Part shown: piece by piece, positions 1 through 7,771 of the stretch
Layout: the number at the start of each line of letters is the position of its first letter
How positions within the stretch are numbered: the first letter of the stretch is position 1
Origin: PGYR01 sp040264895
GTDB lineage: Bacteria > Bacteroidota > Ignavibacteria > Kapaibacteriales > UBA2268
Assembly (NCBI GenBank): GCA_040264895.1
Contig: JBDQHL010000018.1
Coordinates: 1-25,145, forward strand
DNA length: 25,145 nt
Reading direction: 5' to 3'
The notes under the pieces: generated by a model
Database searches by the model: none
Seen by the model: only the letters and a program-made list of their open reading frames with translations
Told to the model about the DNA's origin: nothing
Translations under genes and position numbers: made by a program

Positions 1-2
1 AC

Positions 3-140
3 TATCGTGATACATTCCAAACTGAGACATTAGCTTTTATTCCATTGCTAATTTATTTCTATTTTCTGCTGAGTGATGGGAAAAAGACAATCAAACGAAC
101 ATTATATATGGGATTAGCATTAGGTGTATTAATATCTTTA
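3..140 (+). pseudogene. Inverted internal fragment of a glycosyltransferase family 39 gene
   Basis: The plus strand is open from base 3 to a stop at 189-191. It reads YRDTFQTETLAF followed by a hydrophobic stretch and GLALGVLISL. In GT39/PMT_2-type membrane glycosyltransferases, a QTE-like motif, a membrane helix and a G-x-x-x-G helix come about 40-50 residues after the N-terminal KPPL loop. That KPPL loop is encoded on the opposite strand just next door (146-445). A protein cannot start or end here, because this piece belongs to the N-terminal third of the family. After about base 140 the reading continues as a charged tail (NLRKRKIES) that looks like antisense of the neighbour. The fragment is therefore displaced and inverted. 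The family match is from memory of conserved motifs; the exact breakpoint cannot be fixed by eye. Confidence 0.6.
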
Positions 141-160
141 ATTTTCAACTTACGAAAAAG
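125..160. other. Inversion (fold-back) junction inside the GT39 gene
   Basis: On one side the plus strand codes for GT39 residues; on the other side the minus strand codes for earlier residues of what looks like the same protein. The switch falls between roughly 125 and 160. About 40 residues of the expected protein are missing between the two parts. No recombinase, insertion element or clear inverted repeat flanks the junction within the window. Confidence 0.55.
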
Positions 161-445
161 GAAGATCGAAAGCCCTAAGAATGAAAGTTGATATACAAAA
201 TCGAATAGTCTAAAAAATACTACATTGTTACCAAATAGCAAATCGATAAATGCATAAATATAATAGATTAGTGGTGGCTTGATATCAAAAAAATCTTTGT
301 ATAATATCCCACCATCAGCAATAATACTACCTCCGTGCATAAATACAGACATATCTGAAGATATCGGGAATGCTATTGTAGGCAAAAGCAAAACTGCGGA
401 TATAATTAAATACCCATATATATTCATGCTTTCATTTTTTAGCAT
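146..445 (-). pseudogene. N-terminal part of a GT39/PMT-type membrane glycosyltransferase, truncated by inversion
   Basis: This encodes about the first 100 residues of a multi-pass glycosyltransferase, which would transfer a sugar from a polyprenyl-phosphate donor on the outer face of the inner membrane. Seen: a first membrane helix (about residues 10-26), the conserved Asp of the first extracytoplasmic loop (D31 in SSDMSVFMHGG), then YKDFFDIKPPLIYYIYA (about 49-65) and LFGNNVVFFRLFD, all typical of the family. After about residue 100 the frame becomes antisense to the inverted fragment and runs to a stop at 59-61, so the apparent 128-residue protein is chimeric; family members usually have about 450-600 residues. 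The start is either the ATG at 445 or the one at 427. The gene begins 32 bp after the threonine dehydrogenase stop, so the two are probably cotranscribed. Confidence 0.7.
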
Positions 446-477
446 TCTTTAACTGCTCTTTAGTTTTCTTCAGAAAT

Positions 478-1440
478 CTATATGAGTCCTTTTTCGTGCT
501 TTGCTGATAACACTTCTATCATGTTTTTGGTCATTTCTTCTAAGCCGAAGCTGTGTGACCAATCCCACTCTTTTCTGGCTACACTGTCATCTATTACTTG
601 TGGCCAAGACTCTGCAATTTTTTGTCTTGAGTCTGGAGTGTAAGTGATTTCAAATTCAGGAATATGCTTTTTAATTTCTGCTGCTAATTCTTTTGGCGAG
701 AAGCTAACAGCAGCCACGTTGAAATTAGAGTGGTGTTCTAATCTGTCAAAGTCTGCTTCCATTAAGTTAATTGTAGCTTTCACACAATCGGGCATATACA
801 TCATTGGTAGTGTAGCGTCTTCTTTCAAGAAACAATCGTACTTCTTATTCTTTATTGCTTCGTAGAATATTTCCACAGCATAATCTGTAGTCCCACCACC
901 CGGTAAAGTTTCAGAAGAAATGATACCTGGGTAACGAAGTCCACGTATGTCCAGTCCGTATTTTTTTACCATATAGTCACTAAGTATTTCACCACTTACT
1001 TTTGTTACTCCATACATAGTAGTTGGTTGAAGTACAGATTCTTGAGGTGTGTTTATTACTTCTACACCAGGACCCCATACTGCTATCGAGCTAGGAACAA
1101 ATATTTTATCTAATTTTTTATCTAAGGCAACTGAAATAACATTTAGTGTCCCATTCATATTTATATCCCAGCAGAGGAATGGATCTTTCTCACCAGTAGC
1201 TGAGAGCAATGCTGCCATATGAAATATACTATCAATCTGATACTTGTCAACTAATTCAGATAGTCTTACTTTATCCATTATGTTAAGTACTTCGTTAGGT
1301 CCGCTATTAGCTATAAAACTTGGAGCTTCTTCGCGAATATCACTAGCGATAACATTTTCGCCCCCGTATTTTAATCTTAATTCATTTACTAACTCGGTGC
1401 CTATTTGTCCATATGCACCTGTGACAAGTATTTTTTTCAT
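478..1440 (-). CDS. tdh: L-threonine 3-dehydrogenase, short-chain dehydrogenase (SDR) type
   Basis: A 320-residue NAD-dependent enzyme of the extended SDR/epimerase fold. It probably oxidises L-threonine to 2-amino-3-ketobutyrate in the cytoplasm. Seen: the Rossmann motif GAYGQIG at residues 8-14, acidic D34 at the end of strand 2 (NAD preference), S117/S118, and the catalytic pair Y143 and K147 in MYGVTK. The segment PGGGTTDYAVEIFY (180-193) is the signature separating SDR-type threonine dehydrogenases from sugar epimerases, and MYMPDC follows. This family is unrelated to the zinc-dependent E. coli Tdh. The glycine-forming partner, 2-amino-3-ketobutyrate CoA ligase, is not in the window. The GT39 gene follows after 32 bp. 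The upstream gap (1441-1556) must hold its promoter, but I find no exact TAnnTTTG there. Confidence 0.9.
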   Translation of the reverse strand: MKKILVTGAYGQIGTELVNELRLKYGGENVIASDIREEAPSFIANSGPNEVLNIMDKVRLSELVDKYQIDSIFHMAALLSATGEKDPFLCWDINMNGTLNVISVALDKKLDKIFVPSSIAVWGPGVEVINTPQESVLQPTTMYGVTKVSGEILSDYMVKKYGLDIRGLRYPGIISSETLPGGGTTDYAVEIFYEAIKNKKYDCFLKEDATLPMMYMPDCVKATINLMEADFDRLEHHSNFNVAAVSFSPKELAAEIKKHIPEFEITYTPDSRQKIAESWPQVIDDSVARKEWDWSHSFGLEEMTKNMIEVLSAKHEKGLI

Positions 1441-1510
1441 TTTCTTATTTGTTTTGTTTCTTTATTATCGCAATTTAATCAAAATATTGAACAAATAAGA
1501 TATGAATAAT

Positions 1511-1538
1511 TAAATTAGGACCATGTGACCCTAATTTA
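1511..1538 (-). terminator. Inverted repeat after the pirin gene, possible weak terminator
   Basis: A 9-bp perfect inverted repeat (TAAATTAGG / CCTAATTTA) with a 10-base loop lies 18 bases past the pirin stop. Read on the minus strand it is followed by an AT-rich but not purely T tract, so terminator function is uncertain. It could also be an operator for tdh, which starts about 70 bases away. Confidence 0.35.
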
Positions 1539-1556
1539 TTATTAGAAAATTATTTA

Positions 1557-2318
1557 CTATTGATACCTGTTCTTATGAGACTGATAGTAGGTATCGTGGC
1601 TCAGTTCTTTTGGGCTTGATATGTAGAATAATTCTAATTCTTCATTCGAATCAATTACTAATTCATTTTCGTCAGATATAACTAGGTAGTCGTCTGCTGT
1701 TACATTCTCTCCATTAATTTCACCACTACCTGATAGAATATATACTGAGTGATATTTATTAGAATCTATATTTGTTTTAGATTCAGAGGGTACCTTCCAT
1801 TGTTCAACAGTAACATCTTCACTAACTAATTGTATAGGGCTGCCGTTTCCTAACATTTTCTTTTTTTCAATATTACCTTCTTCAATGATATCAAAATCTT
1901 CAGCTTTATGATCACTGTATGTTGCTTGTTGTTTTAAAGTAACATTTATATCAGGATTAAACCATATTTGAAACATTACAGAATCTTTGTACATCTTCTC
2001 TGAGTGATAGATACCATTGCCAGATTTGATAACTTGTACATCACCTTTTTCCAATGGGAACCATTTCTGATTATGTGAATCATAATGCTCAATTTTCCCA
2101 TCTAATACAAATGACAAAATTTCAAATGCTTGATGAGGATGTTCTCCTATTGTACTATCTTCAATTGCCACTGCCTTTGCCCAATAAAATATATTTGAAT
2201 AAGGATGAGAACCACCGCCTCCACCTTGGGGAAAGCCAATAGGCTTATTTTCAATAATTCCACCACCATTGAACTCACCATAAGCTTGTTCAGATTTGCT
2301 ATATTTTTTGATTGCCAT
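1557..2318 (-). CDS. Pirin family protein (bicupin)
   Basis: A cytoplasmic bicupin. Some pirins, such as E. coli YhhW, have quercetin dioxygenase activity in vitro; the natural substrate is usually unknown. Seen: the N-terminal cupin metal site is complete. Numbered from the upstream GTG at 2327, it is H63 and H65 in GEHPHQAFEILSF, and H108 and E110 in GNGIYHSE, matching the His-His-His-Glu iron site of the family. A Gly-rich stretch (GFPQGGGGGSHP) precedes it. The C-terminal cupin half is less conserved. I prefer the ATG at 2318 (253 residues) over the in-frame GTG at 2327, since MAIKKYSKS is a sensible N-terminus. It is the last gene of a probable three-gene set with yjdM and the lipocalin-like gene, 67 bp behind the latter. 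Confidence 0.88.
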   Translation of the reverse strand: MAIKKYSKSEQAYGEFNGGGIIENKPIGFPQGGGGGSHPYSNIFYWAKAVAIEDSTIGEHPHQAFEILSFVLDGKIEHYDSHNQKWFPLEKGDVQVIKSGNGIYHSEKMYKDSVMFQIWFNPDINVTLKQQATYSDHKAEDFDIIEEGNIEKKKMLGNGSPIQLVSEDVTVEQWKVPSESKTNIDSNKYHSVYILSGSGEINGENVTADDYLVISDENELVIDSNEELELFYISSPKELSHDTYYQSHKNRYQ

Positions 2319-2385
2319 AATTAACACCTATTTTTAGGATTAAACTTATGTATATGACGAAATAAGAATACTTGTATTTTAGTTG

Positions 2386-2805
2386 TTAGTGCAACCTTTT
2401 CCAAACTAGAACAGTTTTTTCTAGTCCATTAATGTGTGTTAGTTCTTTGGCCTCTAAAGTAAGTAAATCTCGTTCGAATTTGAAGAAACGTTTTACATTG
2501 TGATCAATCCAATTTGGGAAAAGACTCTGTTTAATCTTATGAATTATATAGCCATCATGAATTTCATAAGTACCGAAATAAGCTATGTATGAGTTTAGTG
2601 CATTTTTAGCTTCTTCAGCCTGTACTGACTTGGAATCGGAACTGCTAAAGTTTTTACGTTTTTCTACTCCAAGTTGAGCTGCCATCCTACCATTGGTATA
2701 AATAATCATACCTTTGACATTGGTACCCCAAGGGTGTATTTTTTCACCACTAGAAGTAATGCTGTATTTTTCAATTAGCTTCCAACTACCTTCGAACTTA
2801 TCCAT
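2386..2805 (-). CDS. Lipocalin-like domain protein
   Basis: A 139-residue protein made almost entirely of one lipocalin-like domain (Lipocalin_5 type). Seen: the opening FEGSWKLIEKYSI with the conserved G-x-W, then KGMIIYTNGRMAAQLG, NSYIAYFGTYEI and the end strand LFPNWIDHNVKRFFKFE. This follows the family pattern of G.W, G...Y...GRM, Y.AYFG.Y and PNW...R. There is no signal peptide or membrane segment, so it is probably cytoplasmic. The ligand or substrate is not known. Its ATG lies 5 bp after the yjdM stop, so the two are cotranscribed and probably translationally coupled. Confidence 0.8.
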   Translation of the reverse strand: MDKFEGSWKLIEKYSITSSGEKIHPWGTNVKGMIIYTNGRMAAQLGVEKRKNFSSSDSKSVQAEEAKNALNSYIAYFGTYEIHDGYIIHKIKQSLFPNWIDHNVKRFFKFERDLLTLEAKELTHINGLEKTVLVWKRLH

Positions 2806-2810
2806 AATTA

Positions 2811-3158
2811 TTAGGCCTTCTTGACAAATTCTGACTTGAGGGACATAGCTCCGAAACCATCAATTTTGCAATCTATATTGTGGTCGCCATTTCTCAATCG
2901 AATATTCTTGACTTTAGTACCACCTTTTATTGGCTTCGATGCTCCTTTTACTGGTAAATCTTTAATGACAACCACTGTGTCACCATCATTCAACTCCGTA
3001 CCATTCGAATCGAAAATTTTCCCATCATTAGTGTTCTCACTTTCAATTTCCTGAACTTCATCATTCCACTCGTTTCCACAGTTTGAACAGTTCCATAGCG
3101 CATTTAACTCGTAAGTGTATTCGTATCCACATTCTGGACAAGGCTTGATATCTGACAT
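2811..3158 (-). CDS. yjdM: Zinc ribbon protein YjdM (former PhnA) family
   Basis: A 115-residue protein closely resembling E. coli YjdM over its whole length. Seen: a zinc ribbon with C7, C10, C24 and C27 (CPECGYEYTYE ... NCSNCGNEW), an acidic linker, then a C-terminal SH3-like barrel with LNDGDTVVVIKDLPVKG and the very conserved NIDCKIDGFGAMSLKSEFV. An alternative start lies seven codons upstream (3179), but MSDIKPCPECG aligns with the usual N-terminus. The old link to phosphonate use is not supported in the family, and its role is unknown. It is the first gene of the minus-strand set with the lipocalin-like and pirin genes, and diverges from the cystathionine beta-synthase gene. Confidence 0.92.
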   Translation of the reverse strand: MSDIKPCPECGYEYTYELNALWNCSNCGNEWNDEVQEIESENTNDGKIFDSNGTELNDGDTVVVIKDLPVKGASKPIKGGTKVKNIRLRNGDHNIDCKIDGFGAMSLKSEFVKKA

Positions 3159-3259
3159 TATTATCTCTTTGATTATCAATTATTTTACAATAATAATGAT
3201 TTTTCCCAATCTTCTAACTATATCAATTTGATAGAATAGGTAATAAATTATTAATTAAT

Positions 3260-3267
3260 TAGTTTTG
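3260..3267 (+). promoter_or_regulatory. Putative -7 element for the transsulfuration cluster
   Basis: TAGTTTTG fits the Bacteroidota -7 consensus TAnnTTTG and lies 42 bases before the cystathionine beta-synthase start. The same octamer occurs in the tRNA-His promoter. No TTG box sits at the ideal distance upstream (the nearest TTTG, 3227-3230, is 29 bases away), so confidence is limited. Confidence 0.4.
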
Positions 3268-3309
3268 TGGTTGTGTAAAAATCTAAATACGAAATAAAAA
3301 ATATAAAGA

Positions 3310-4680
3310 ATGAAAAAATTTAATCAAAATGTAATTGACGTAATTGGTAACACCCCAATAGTTAGACTGAACAAGGTAGCCAGCCATGTAGATTCTGATA
3401 TATATGTAAAGTTAGAATATATGAATCCAGGTGGTTCTATCAAAGAAAGAATAGCTCGTCACATTATAGAAAAAGCTATAGAAAGGGGAGAGCTGAAGCC
3501 AGGTGGTACTATAGTTGAAGGAACTTCGGGTAATACTGGTGTTGGATTAGCTATGTATGCTGCTGTTCATGGCTACAAATGTATCTTTGTTTTGCCTGAT
3601 AAGCAGTCAATAGAAAAGATTAATAACCTTAAAGCATTCGGTGCAAAGGTAGTAGTTACTCCAACAAATGTTGAACCTGATGATCCACGCTCTTATTATA
3701 GCGTAGCAAAACGAATTGCTGATACAACTCCTAATTCATTTTATGCTAATCAATATTACAACTTAGACAATCAAGAGGCACACATTAAGTCTACTGGCCC
3801 AGAAATTTTCGCACAAACTGATGGCGATTTTGATGTGTTTATGGCTGGTGTAGGTACAGGTGGTACTATCTCTGGTACAGGTAAGTACTTGAAATCTGTT
3901 ATGCCAGATGTCAAGATAGTTGGTGTTGATATTGAAGGTTCTATACTTGCTCCATTTTGGAGAACTGGGGAGGTGATAGAAGCAAACGGTTACGTACTTG
4001 AAGGAATTGGAGAAGATATATTCCCAGACAATTTGGATTTTGATGTAATAGACGACTTCGTAATGATAGAGGATAAAGAGTCTTTTGTGATGACTCGTAG
4101 ATTACTTACAGAAGAGGGAATATATTCTGGTGGTAGCTCAGGTGCTGCTGTAGTTGGTGCTATTCGCTATGCCGAAAGCTTGGACACACCGAAGAGAATT
4201 TTAGTAATACTCCCTGATTCTGGTAACAGATACACTGGTAAAATTTTCAATGATGAGTGGATGAAAGAAGGTGGTTATGCTGATAGTGATTATAACAAAT
4301 CAGTTGGCGAAATGATAGCTCAGAAAGGAAAGCCAGGCAAATTAATTAAGCTACAAGATGACAAAAGTGTTGGCGATGCAGTTGATATTATGAATGCAAA
4401 TAGTATTTCACAACTTCCTGTTTTCAGAGGTGATGATTTGGTTGGCTATGTTAGCGAAGACAATCTGACAACACCTCTTTTTGATGGTGAAATTAGCTTA
4501 GATGACAATGTAAATCTGATAATGTCTAATGACTATGTATTAGTTCACAATGATACTAAACTACAAGATGTGCAAAATGAGTTAGCACATGGCAAAACAG
4601 TATTAGTAGAAAATGAAAACAAGGATATTGTTTCCATTATCACTCACTCAGATTTGGTTGAGTATATCGCTGGGGTGTGA
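3310..4680 (+). CDS. cbs: Cystathionine beta-synthase with C-terminal CBS-domain pair
   Basis: A 456-residue PLP enzyme that condenses serine and homocysteine to cystathionine, the first step of reverse transsulfuration. Seen: a fold-type II catalytic core (about 5-325) with the PLP lysine K45 in NPGGSIKERIA, the substrate loop TSGNTG (72-77), the PLP phosphate loop GTGGT (182-186), and the late motif GGSSGAA. The sequence follows human CBS closely (EGSILAPFW, LEGIGEDIFP, VILPDSGNRY). A tandem CBS-domain (Bateman) module fills about 330-456 and probably binds an adenosyl ligand. The N-terminal heme domain of animal enzymes is absent. Cysteine synthase is less likely given the CBS domains and the gamma-lyase-type gene downstream. 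A PepSY-like lipoprotein gene follows after 34 bp. Confidence 0.92.
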   Translation: MKKFNQNVIDVIGNTPIVRLNKVASHVDSDIYVKLEYMNPGGSIKERIARHIIEKAIERGELKPGGTIVEGTSGNTGVGLAMYAAVHGYKCIFVLPDKQSIEKINNLKAFGAKVVVTPTNVEPDDPRSYYSVAKRIADTTPNSFYANQYYNLDNQEAHIKSTGPEIFAQTDGDFDVFMAGVGTGGTISGTGKYLKSVMPDVKIVGVDIEGSILAPFWRTGEVIEANGYVLEGIGEDIFPDNLDFDVIDDFVMIEDKESFVMTRRLLTEEGIYSGGSSGAAVVGAIRYAESLDTPKRILVILPDSGNRYTGKIFNDEWMKEGGYADSDYNKSVGEMIAQKGKPGKLIKLQDDKSVGDAVDIMNANSISQLPVFRGDDLVGYVSEDNLTTPLFDGEISLDDNVNLIMSNDYVLVHNDTKLQDVQNELAHGKTVLVENENKDIVSIITHSDLVEYIAGV

Positions 4681-4714
4681 GAGATTCTTTTTAAAATAAA
4701 AACGGTAAAACACA

Positions 4715-5197
4715 ATGAAAATGAAAATATCGATATTACTTACAACACTACTACTGTTGTTACTTTCTTGCGATAGTAGCAATGATGACGCTGACAACAA
4801 ATCCGTACCAGATAAAGTGCAAAAGAGCTTTAGCGAGCAATTTGGTAATCCTGAAGGTGTTGAATGGGAAAACGAAGATGGTAAGTGGGAAGCAGAATTT
4901 GAATATAGTGGTAAGGAGTATGAGGTAGTTTACGACAAAAATGCAAACTGGGTAAAGACTGAGTACAAAATGAAAGAAAGGGAACTTTCTGAGAATATGA
5001 AGAATATTCTTGCAAAAGAATATAGTATGTATGAAATAATAGAAATTGAGAAATACGAAACACCTGATAATATTTACTACAAATTAGAAATGCAAAAGGG
5101 TGGAGATATTGATGAAATCGTAATCTACCCCAATGGTAAAATAAAAAAGGTAGATGATGGTGGTAGTGAAGATAGTCCGGAAATGGATAACGATTAA
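4715..5197 (+). CDS. PepSY-like (beta-lactamase-inhibitor-like) lipoprotein
   Basis: A 160-residue exported lipoprotein. Seen: a leucine-rich signal peptide ending in LLSC, giving lipidated C19, followed by an acidic linker (DSSNDDAD). Two PepSY-like/BLIP-like repeats follow, about 32-87 (VPDKVQKSFSEQFG ... VEWE ... WEAEFEY ... YEVVYD) and about 91-147 (LSENMKNILAKEY ... YYKLEMQ). The tail is acidic. In this family V-W-E and A-E-F with a short helix are typical. Function is unknown; related proteins are thought to bind other proteins or peptides in the envelope. It sits between the two transsulfuration genes with gaps of 34 and 32 bp on the same strand, so it is probably cotranscribed although it acts outside the cytoplasm. 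Confidence 0.8.
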   Translation: MKMKISILLTTLLLLLLSCDSSNDDADNKSVPDKVQKSFSEQFGNPEGVEWENEDGKWEAEFEYSGKEYEVVYDKNANWVKTEYKMKERELSENMKNILAKEYSMYEIIEIEKYETPDNIYYKLEMQKGGDIDEIVIYPNGKIKKVDDGGSEDSPEMDND

Positions 5198-5229
5198 TAG
5201 TTTTTAGAATTAAAATTGAAAAATAGAAT

Positions 5230-6393
5230 ATGAATAAGAAATATTTAGAAAAAGGATTTAACACAAGATCATTGCACGTAGGTAACGAGCCAGACCCAGC
5301 AACGGGTGCTGTTTCTCCACCTATATTTCAAACATCGACTTTTGCTCAATCGTCGCCCGGTGTTCACCGTGGTTATGAATATACAAGATCACACAACCCT
5401 ACGAGAACAAGATTACAAGAGTGTTTGGCTGCATTGGAAAATGCTAAGCATTGCTACGTCACTGCTACTGGTATGTCGGCAGAAATGTTGATACTCCAAG
5501 CTATGCCGAAGGGTTCTACTATTTTGTGTGGTGATGATGTTTATGGTGGTACTTACAGGTTATTTACTACTGTGTATAATGATGATTTTAACTTCGTATT
5601 CACAGATACAAGTAAAACTGAGGATACTCTGAAGAAGATTGATGAGCTTAAGCCATCACTTATTTGGATTGAATCACCAACTAATCCATTATTAAAGCTA
5701 AGTGATATAAAAGCAATCACTAAGAAAGCGAAAGAAGTCGGTGCTATAACTGCAGTTGACAATACTTTCATGAGTCCATATTTCCAAAACCCATTGGATT
5801 TGGGCGCTGATATCGCATATCACTCTATGTCTAAGTATATCAACGGTCATAGCGATGTAGTCGCTGGTGCTATTATGCTCAACGATGATGAGTTGTCACA
5901 AGAACTATTCAGATTACAAAACTCTATTGGACCATCGCAGTCTCCTTTTGATAGTTGGTTGGTTCTTCGTGGAGTGAAGACACTGGGTATCAGAATGAAG
6001 CAACACGAGCAAAATGCTATCAAACTTGCTGAGTATTTGGAAGATCATGATAAGGTAGAGAAAGTTGTTTATCCTGGACTGCAATCGCACCCACATCACG
6101 GCTTAGCTAAAGAGCAAATGTCTGGTTTTGGTGGTATGATTACTTTCTTCATCAAAGGCGGATTGGACGGAGCGAGAAAATTCTTAGAAAATGTTGACCT
6201 ATTCGTTCTGGCGGAGAGCTTAGGTGGGGTAGAGAGCTTAATCGAAAGCCCAGCAATTATGACTCATGCATCTATTCCAAAAGTAGAGAGAGAAAAAATC
6301 GGTCTTTCTGATAACCTTATCAGAGTTTCTGTTGGAATAGAAGAAATTGACGATTTGATTGCAGATATGGAACACGCATTCTCAAAAGTGTAG
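5230..6393 (+). CDS. Trans-sulfuration PLP enzyme, probably cystathionine gamma-lyase
   Basis: A 387-residue Cys/Met-metabolism PLP enzyme, the second step after cystathionine beta-synthase: cystathionine to cysteine, 2-oxobutyrate and ammonia. Seen: Y49 and R53 (YEYTR, which contact the PLP phosphate of the neighbouring subunit), Y105 (stacks on PLP), D177 (pyridine nitrogen) and the PLP lysine K202 in SMSKYINGHSD. Near the end, LAESLGGVESLIESPAIMTH carries a Glu before SLGG, as in human cystathionine gamma-lyase, where that Glu helps define specificity. Many databases would label it cystathionine gamma-synthase; the cbs gene just upstream favours gamma-lyase. queC starts 3 bp after its stop. 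Confidence 0.88.
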   Translation: MNKKYLEKGFNTRSLHVGNEPDPATGAVSPPIFQTSTFAQSSPGVHRGYEYTRSHNPTRTRLQECLAALENAKHCYVTATGMSAEMLILQAMPKGSTILCGDDVYGGTYRLFTTVYNDDFNFVFTDTSKTEDTLKKIDELKPSLIWIESPTNPLLKLSDIKAITKKAKEVGAITAVDNTFMSPYFQNPLDLGADIAYHSMSKYINGHSDVVAGAIMLNDDELSQELFRLQNSIGPSQSPFDSWLVLRGVKTLGIRMKQHEQNAIKLAEYLEDHDKVEKVVYPGLQSHPHHGLAKEQMSGFGGMITFFIKGGLDGARKFLENVDLFVLAESLGGVESLIESPAIMTHASIPKVEREKIGLSDNLIRVSVGIEEIDDLIADMEHAFSKV

Positions 6394-6396
6394 CCA

Positions 6397-7065
6397 ATGA
6401 GTAAGTTAGCTGTAGTATTGTTGAGTGGTGGTATGGATTCCGCCGTTACTGCTGCCATTGCTAAAGAGCAGGGGTATGACATTGCCTGTTTGCACTTGAA
6501 CTATGGGCAAAGGACTCAGGAGCGAGAGTTGAAGCAATTCAACAAGCTCTGCGATGAATTCGGAGCCGTGTCGAGATTGGTAACTGACGTAAGGTTTCTT
6601 TCTCAAATTGGTGGCTCCAGCTTAACTGATGAGAAGATTGAAATCACTGATGCAGATTTGGATTCGGAAGAAATTCCGACGAGTTATGTCCCGTTTCGTA
6701 ATGCCAACATACTTGCAATAGCGACGAGTTGGGCAGAGGTGATAGGTGCTGAAGCACTATTTATTGGTGCTGTCTATGAAGATAGTAGCGGTTATCCAGA
6801 CACAAGACGAGAGTTTTTCGAGGCATTCGAACAAGTGATTGCCAATGGCACAAAGCCGAGCACTCAAATCAAGATAGAGACTCCTATTATTGATATGAAC
6901 AAAGATGAGATAATAAGAAAGGGACAAGAACTTAATGTCCCTTTTTCTGAGACTTGGAGTTGCTACCGAAATAATGATGTAGCTTGTGGCAAATGTGACT
7001 CCTGTGGTCTTCGTCTGCGTGCATTCGACAGGGTTGGGATGGAAGACCCTATTGGTTATGTGTGA
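6397..7065 (+). CDS. queC: 7-cyano-7-deazaguanine synthase QueC
   Basis: A 222-residue cytoplasmic enzyme that uses ATP and ammonia to turn 7-carboxy-7-deazaguanine into preQ0, the precursor of queuosine in tRNA. Seen: the PP-loop ATP motif SGGMDSA (10-16), LHLNYGQRTQERE, YVPFRNANILAIA, the IGAVYEDSSGYPDTR substrate region, and a zinc site of C189, C197, C200 and C203 (ACGKCDSCGLR). Length is normal. The start follows the preceding stop by 3 bases with no clear ribosome binding site, suggesting translational coupling. Other queuosine genes (queD, queE, queF) are not in the window, and no functional tie to transsulfuration is obvious. Confidence 0.96.
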   Translation: MSKLAVVLLSGGMDSAVTAAIAKEQGYDIACLHLNYGQRTQERELKQFNKLCDEFGAVSRLVTDVRFLSQIGGSSLTDEKIEITDADLDSEEIPTSYVPFRNANILAIATSWAEVIGAEALFIGAVYEDSSGYPDTRREFFEAFEQVIANGTKPSTQIKIETPIIDMNKDEIIRKGQELNVPFSETWSCYRNNDVACGKCDSCGLRLRAFDRVGMEDPIGYV

Positions 7066-7150
7066 GGGGTTAACAGTTATTATTGTTAAAAACTATTATA
7101 AAAGTAAAATATTACAAAGTAGTGATGAGAATAAATAGAAGTAGAAAAAT

Positions 7151-7771
7151 ATGGCAAATGTTTCCATAAAATATAAGACTATTGTACATTTTTTGTTATC
7201 ATTATTAGTTGTATTGTATTGGTTAGTTTCAACTGATAGTAGTAATTATTCTTGGAATCCAAAAGGTGAAGAACTCGATTTAATAGATACTGCTACATGG
7301 AAAATATTCTTATTCAAATGCACTTTTTGGCTTATCCTAACCAACATATTAATATACTCACTATTCGAACTTATAAGAAAAAGTTTAGCTAAGGTTTTAT
7401 TTTCTTTTTTCATTTTTGCTATTTCTCTAATATTTATAAAACCATTTATAAATAGAGAATGTGCTGATTATTATTTTACAATTTTTAAAAATCAAAGTGT
7501 TTCAGAAGAATATATTGACGATGTTATTTATGAAGCTGGATACTATATAGGTTTGAAAATTAATAATGAATTATTGAATAGTGATTTTAAGTATCGTGAT
7601 TATGCCATTGGGACATTGGCGGATATTGAATATTATCCAAGTATTGAAAATTTGATTAGGTTATTAAATAAAGAAGAGACTCCTCAACATACAAAAGATC
7701 GAATAGTGACTGAATTAATAGAATTTGGGACTGATCAAAGTCTAAATGCAGTAGAGGAGTATAACAGCTAA
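7151..7771 (+). CDS. Unknown membrane protein with three N-terminal helices
   Basis: A 206-residue protein I do not recognise. Seen: three hydrophobic segments at about 8-27, 53-75 and 79-96. A hydrophilic C-terminal part of about 105 residues (97-206) follows. Its last 60 residues look helical and repeat-like (YRDYAIGTLADIEYYPSIEN, then TPQHTKDRIVTELIEFGTD), reminiscent of a HEAT-type armadillo fold, but this is weak. It lies 85 bp after queC and 179 bp before rpsD on the same strand. The codons are more A/T-rich than those of neighbouring enzymes. No TAnnTTTG box was found in front, so it may be read through from the transsulfuration cluster. Confidence 0.75.
   Translation: MANVSIKYKTIVHFLLSLLVVLYWLVSTDSSNYSWNPKGEELDLIDTATWKIFLFKCTFWLILTNILIYSLFELIRKSLAKVLFSFFIFAISLIFIKPFINRECADYYFTIFKNQSVSEEYIDDVIYEAGYYIGLKINNELLNSDFKYRDYAIGTLADIEYYPSIENLIRLLNKEETPQHTKDRIVTELIEFGTDQSLNAVEEYNS

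Noticed and set aside
2319..2327. GTG start three codons upstream of the pirin ATG
   Set aside because: The ATG at 2318 gives the usual N-terminus; the extra three residues have no support.
3310..4680. Heme-binding N-terminal domain in the cystathionine beta-synthase
   Set aside because: The protein starts directly at the catalytic core; no Cys/His heme motif is present.
4830..5264. A 144-residue antisense open frame over the PepSY-like lipoprotein
   Set aside because: The plus-strand protein has a signal peptide, lipobox and two repeats; the antisense product is Tyr/His/Phe-rich noise.
7070..7089. TTAACA / TGTTAA inverted repeat after queC as a terminator
   Set aside because: The 6-bp stem is mostly A-T and has no T-run behind it.
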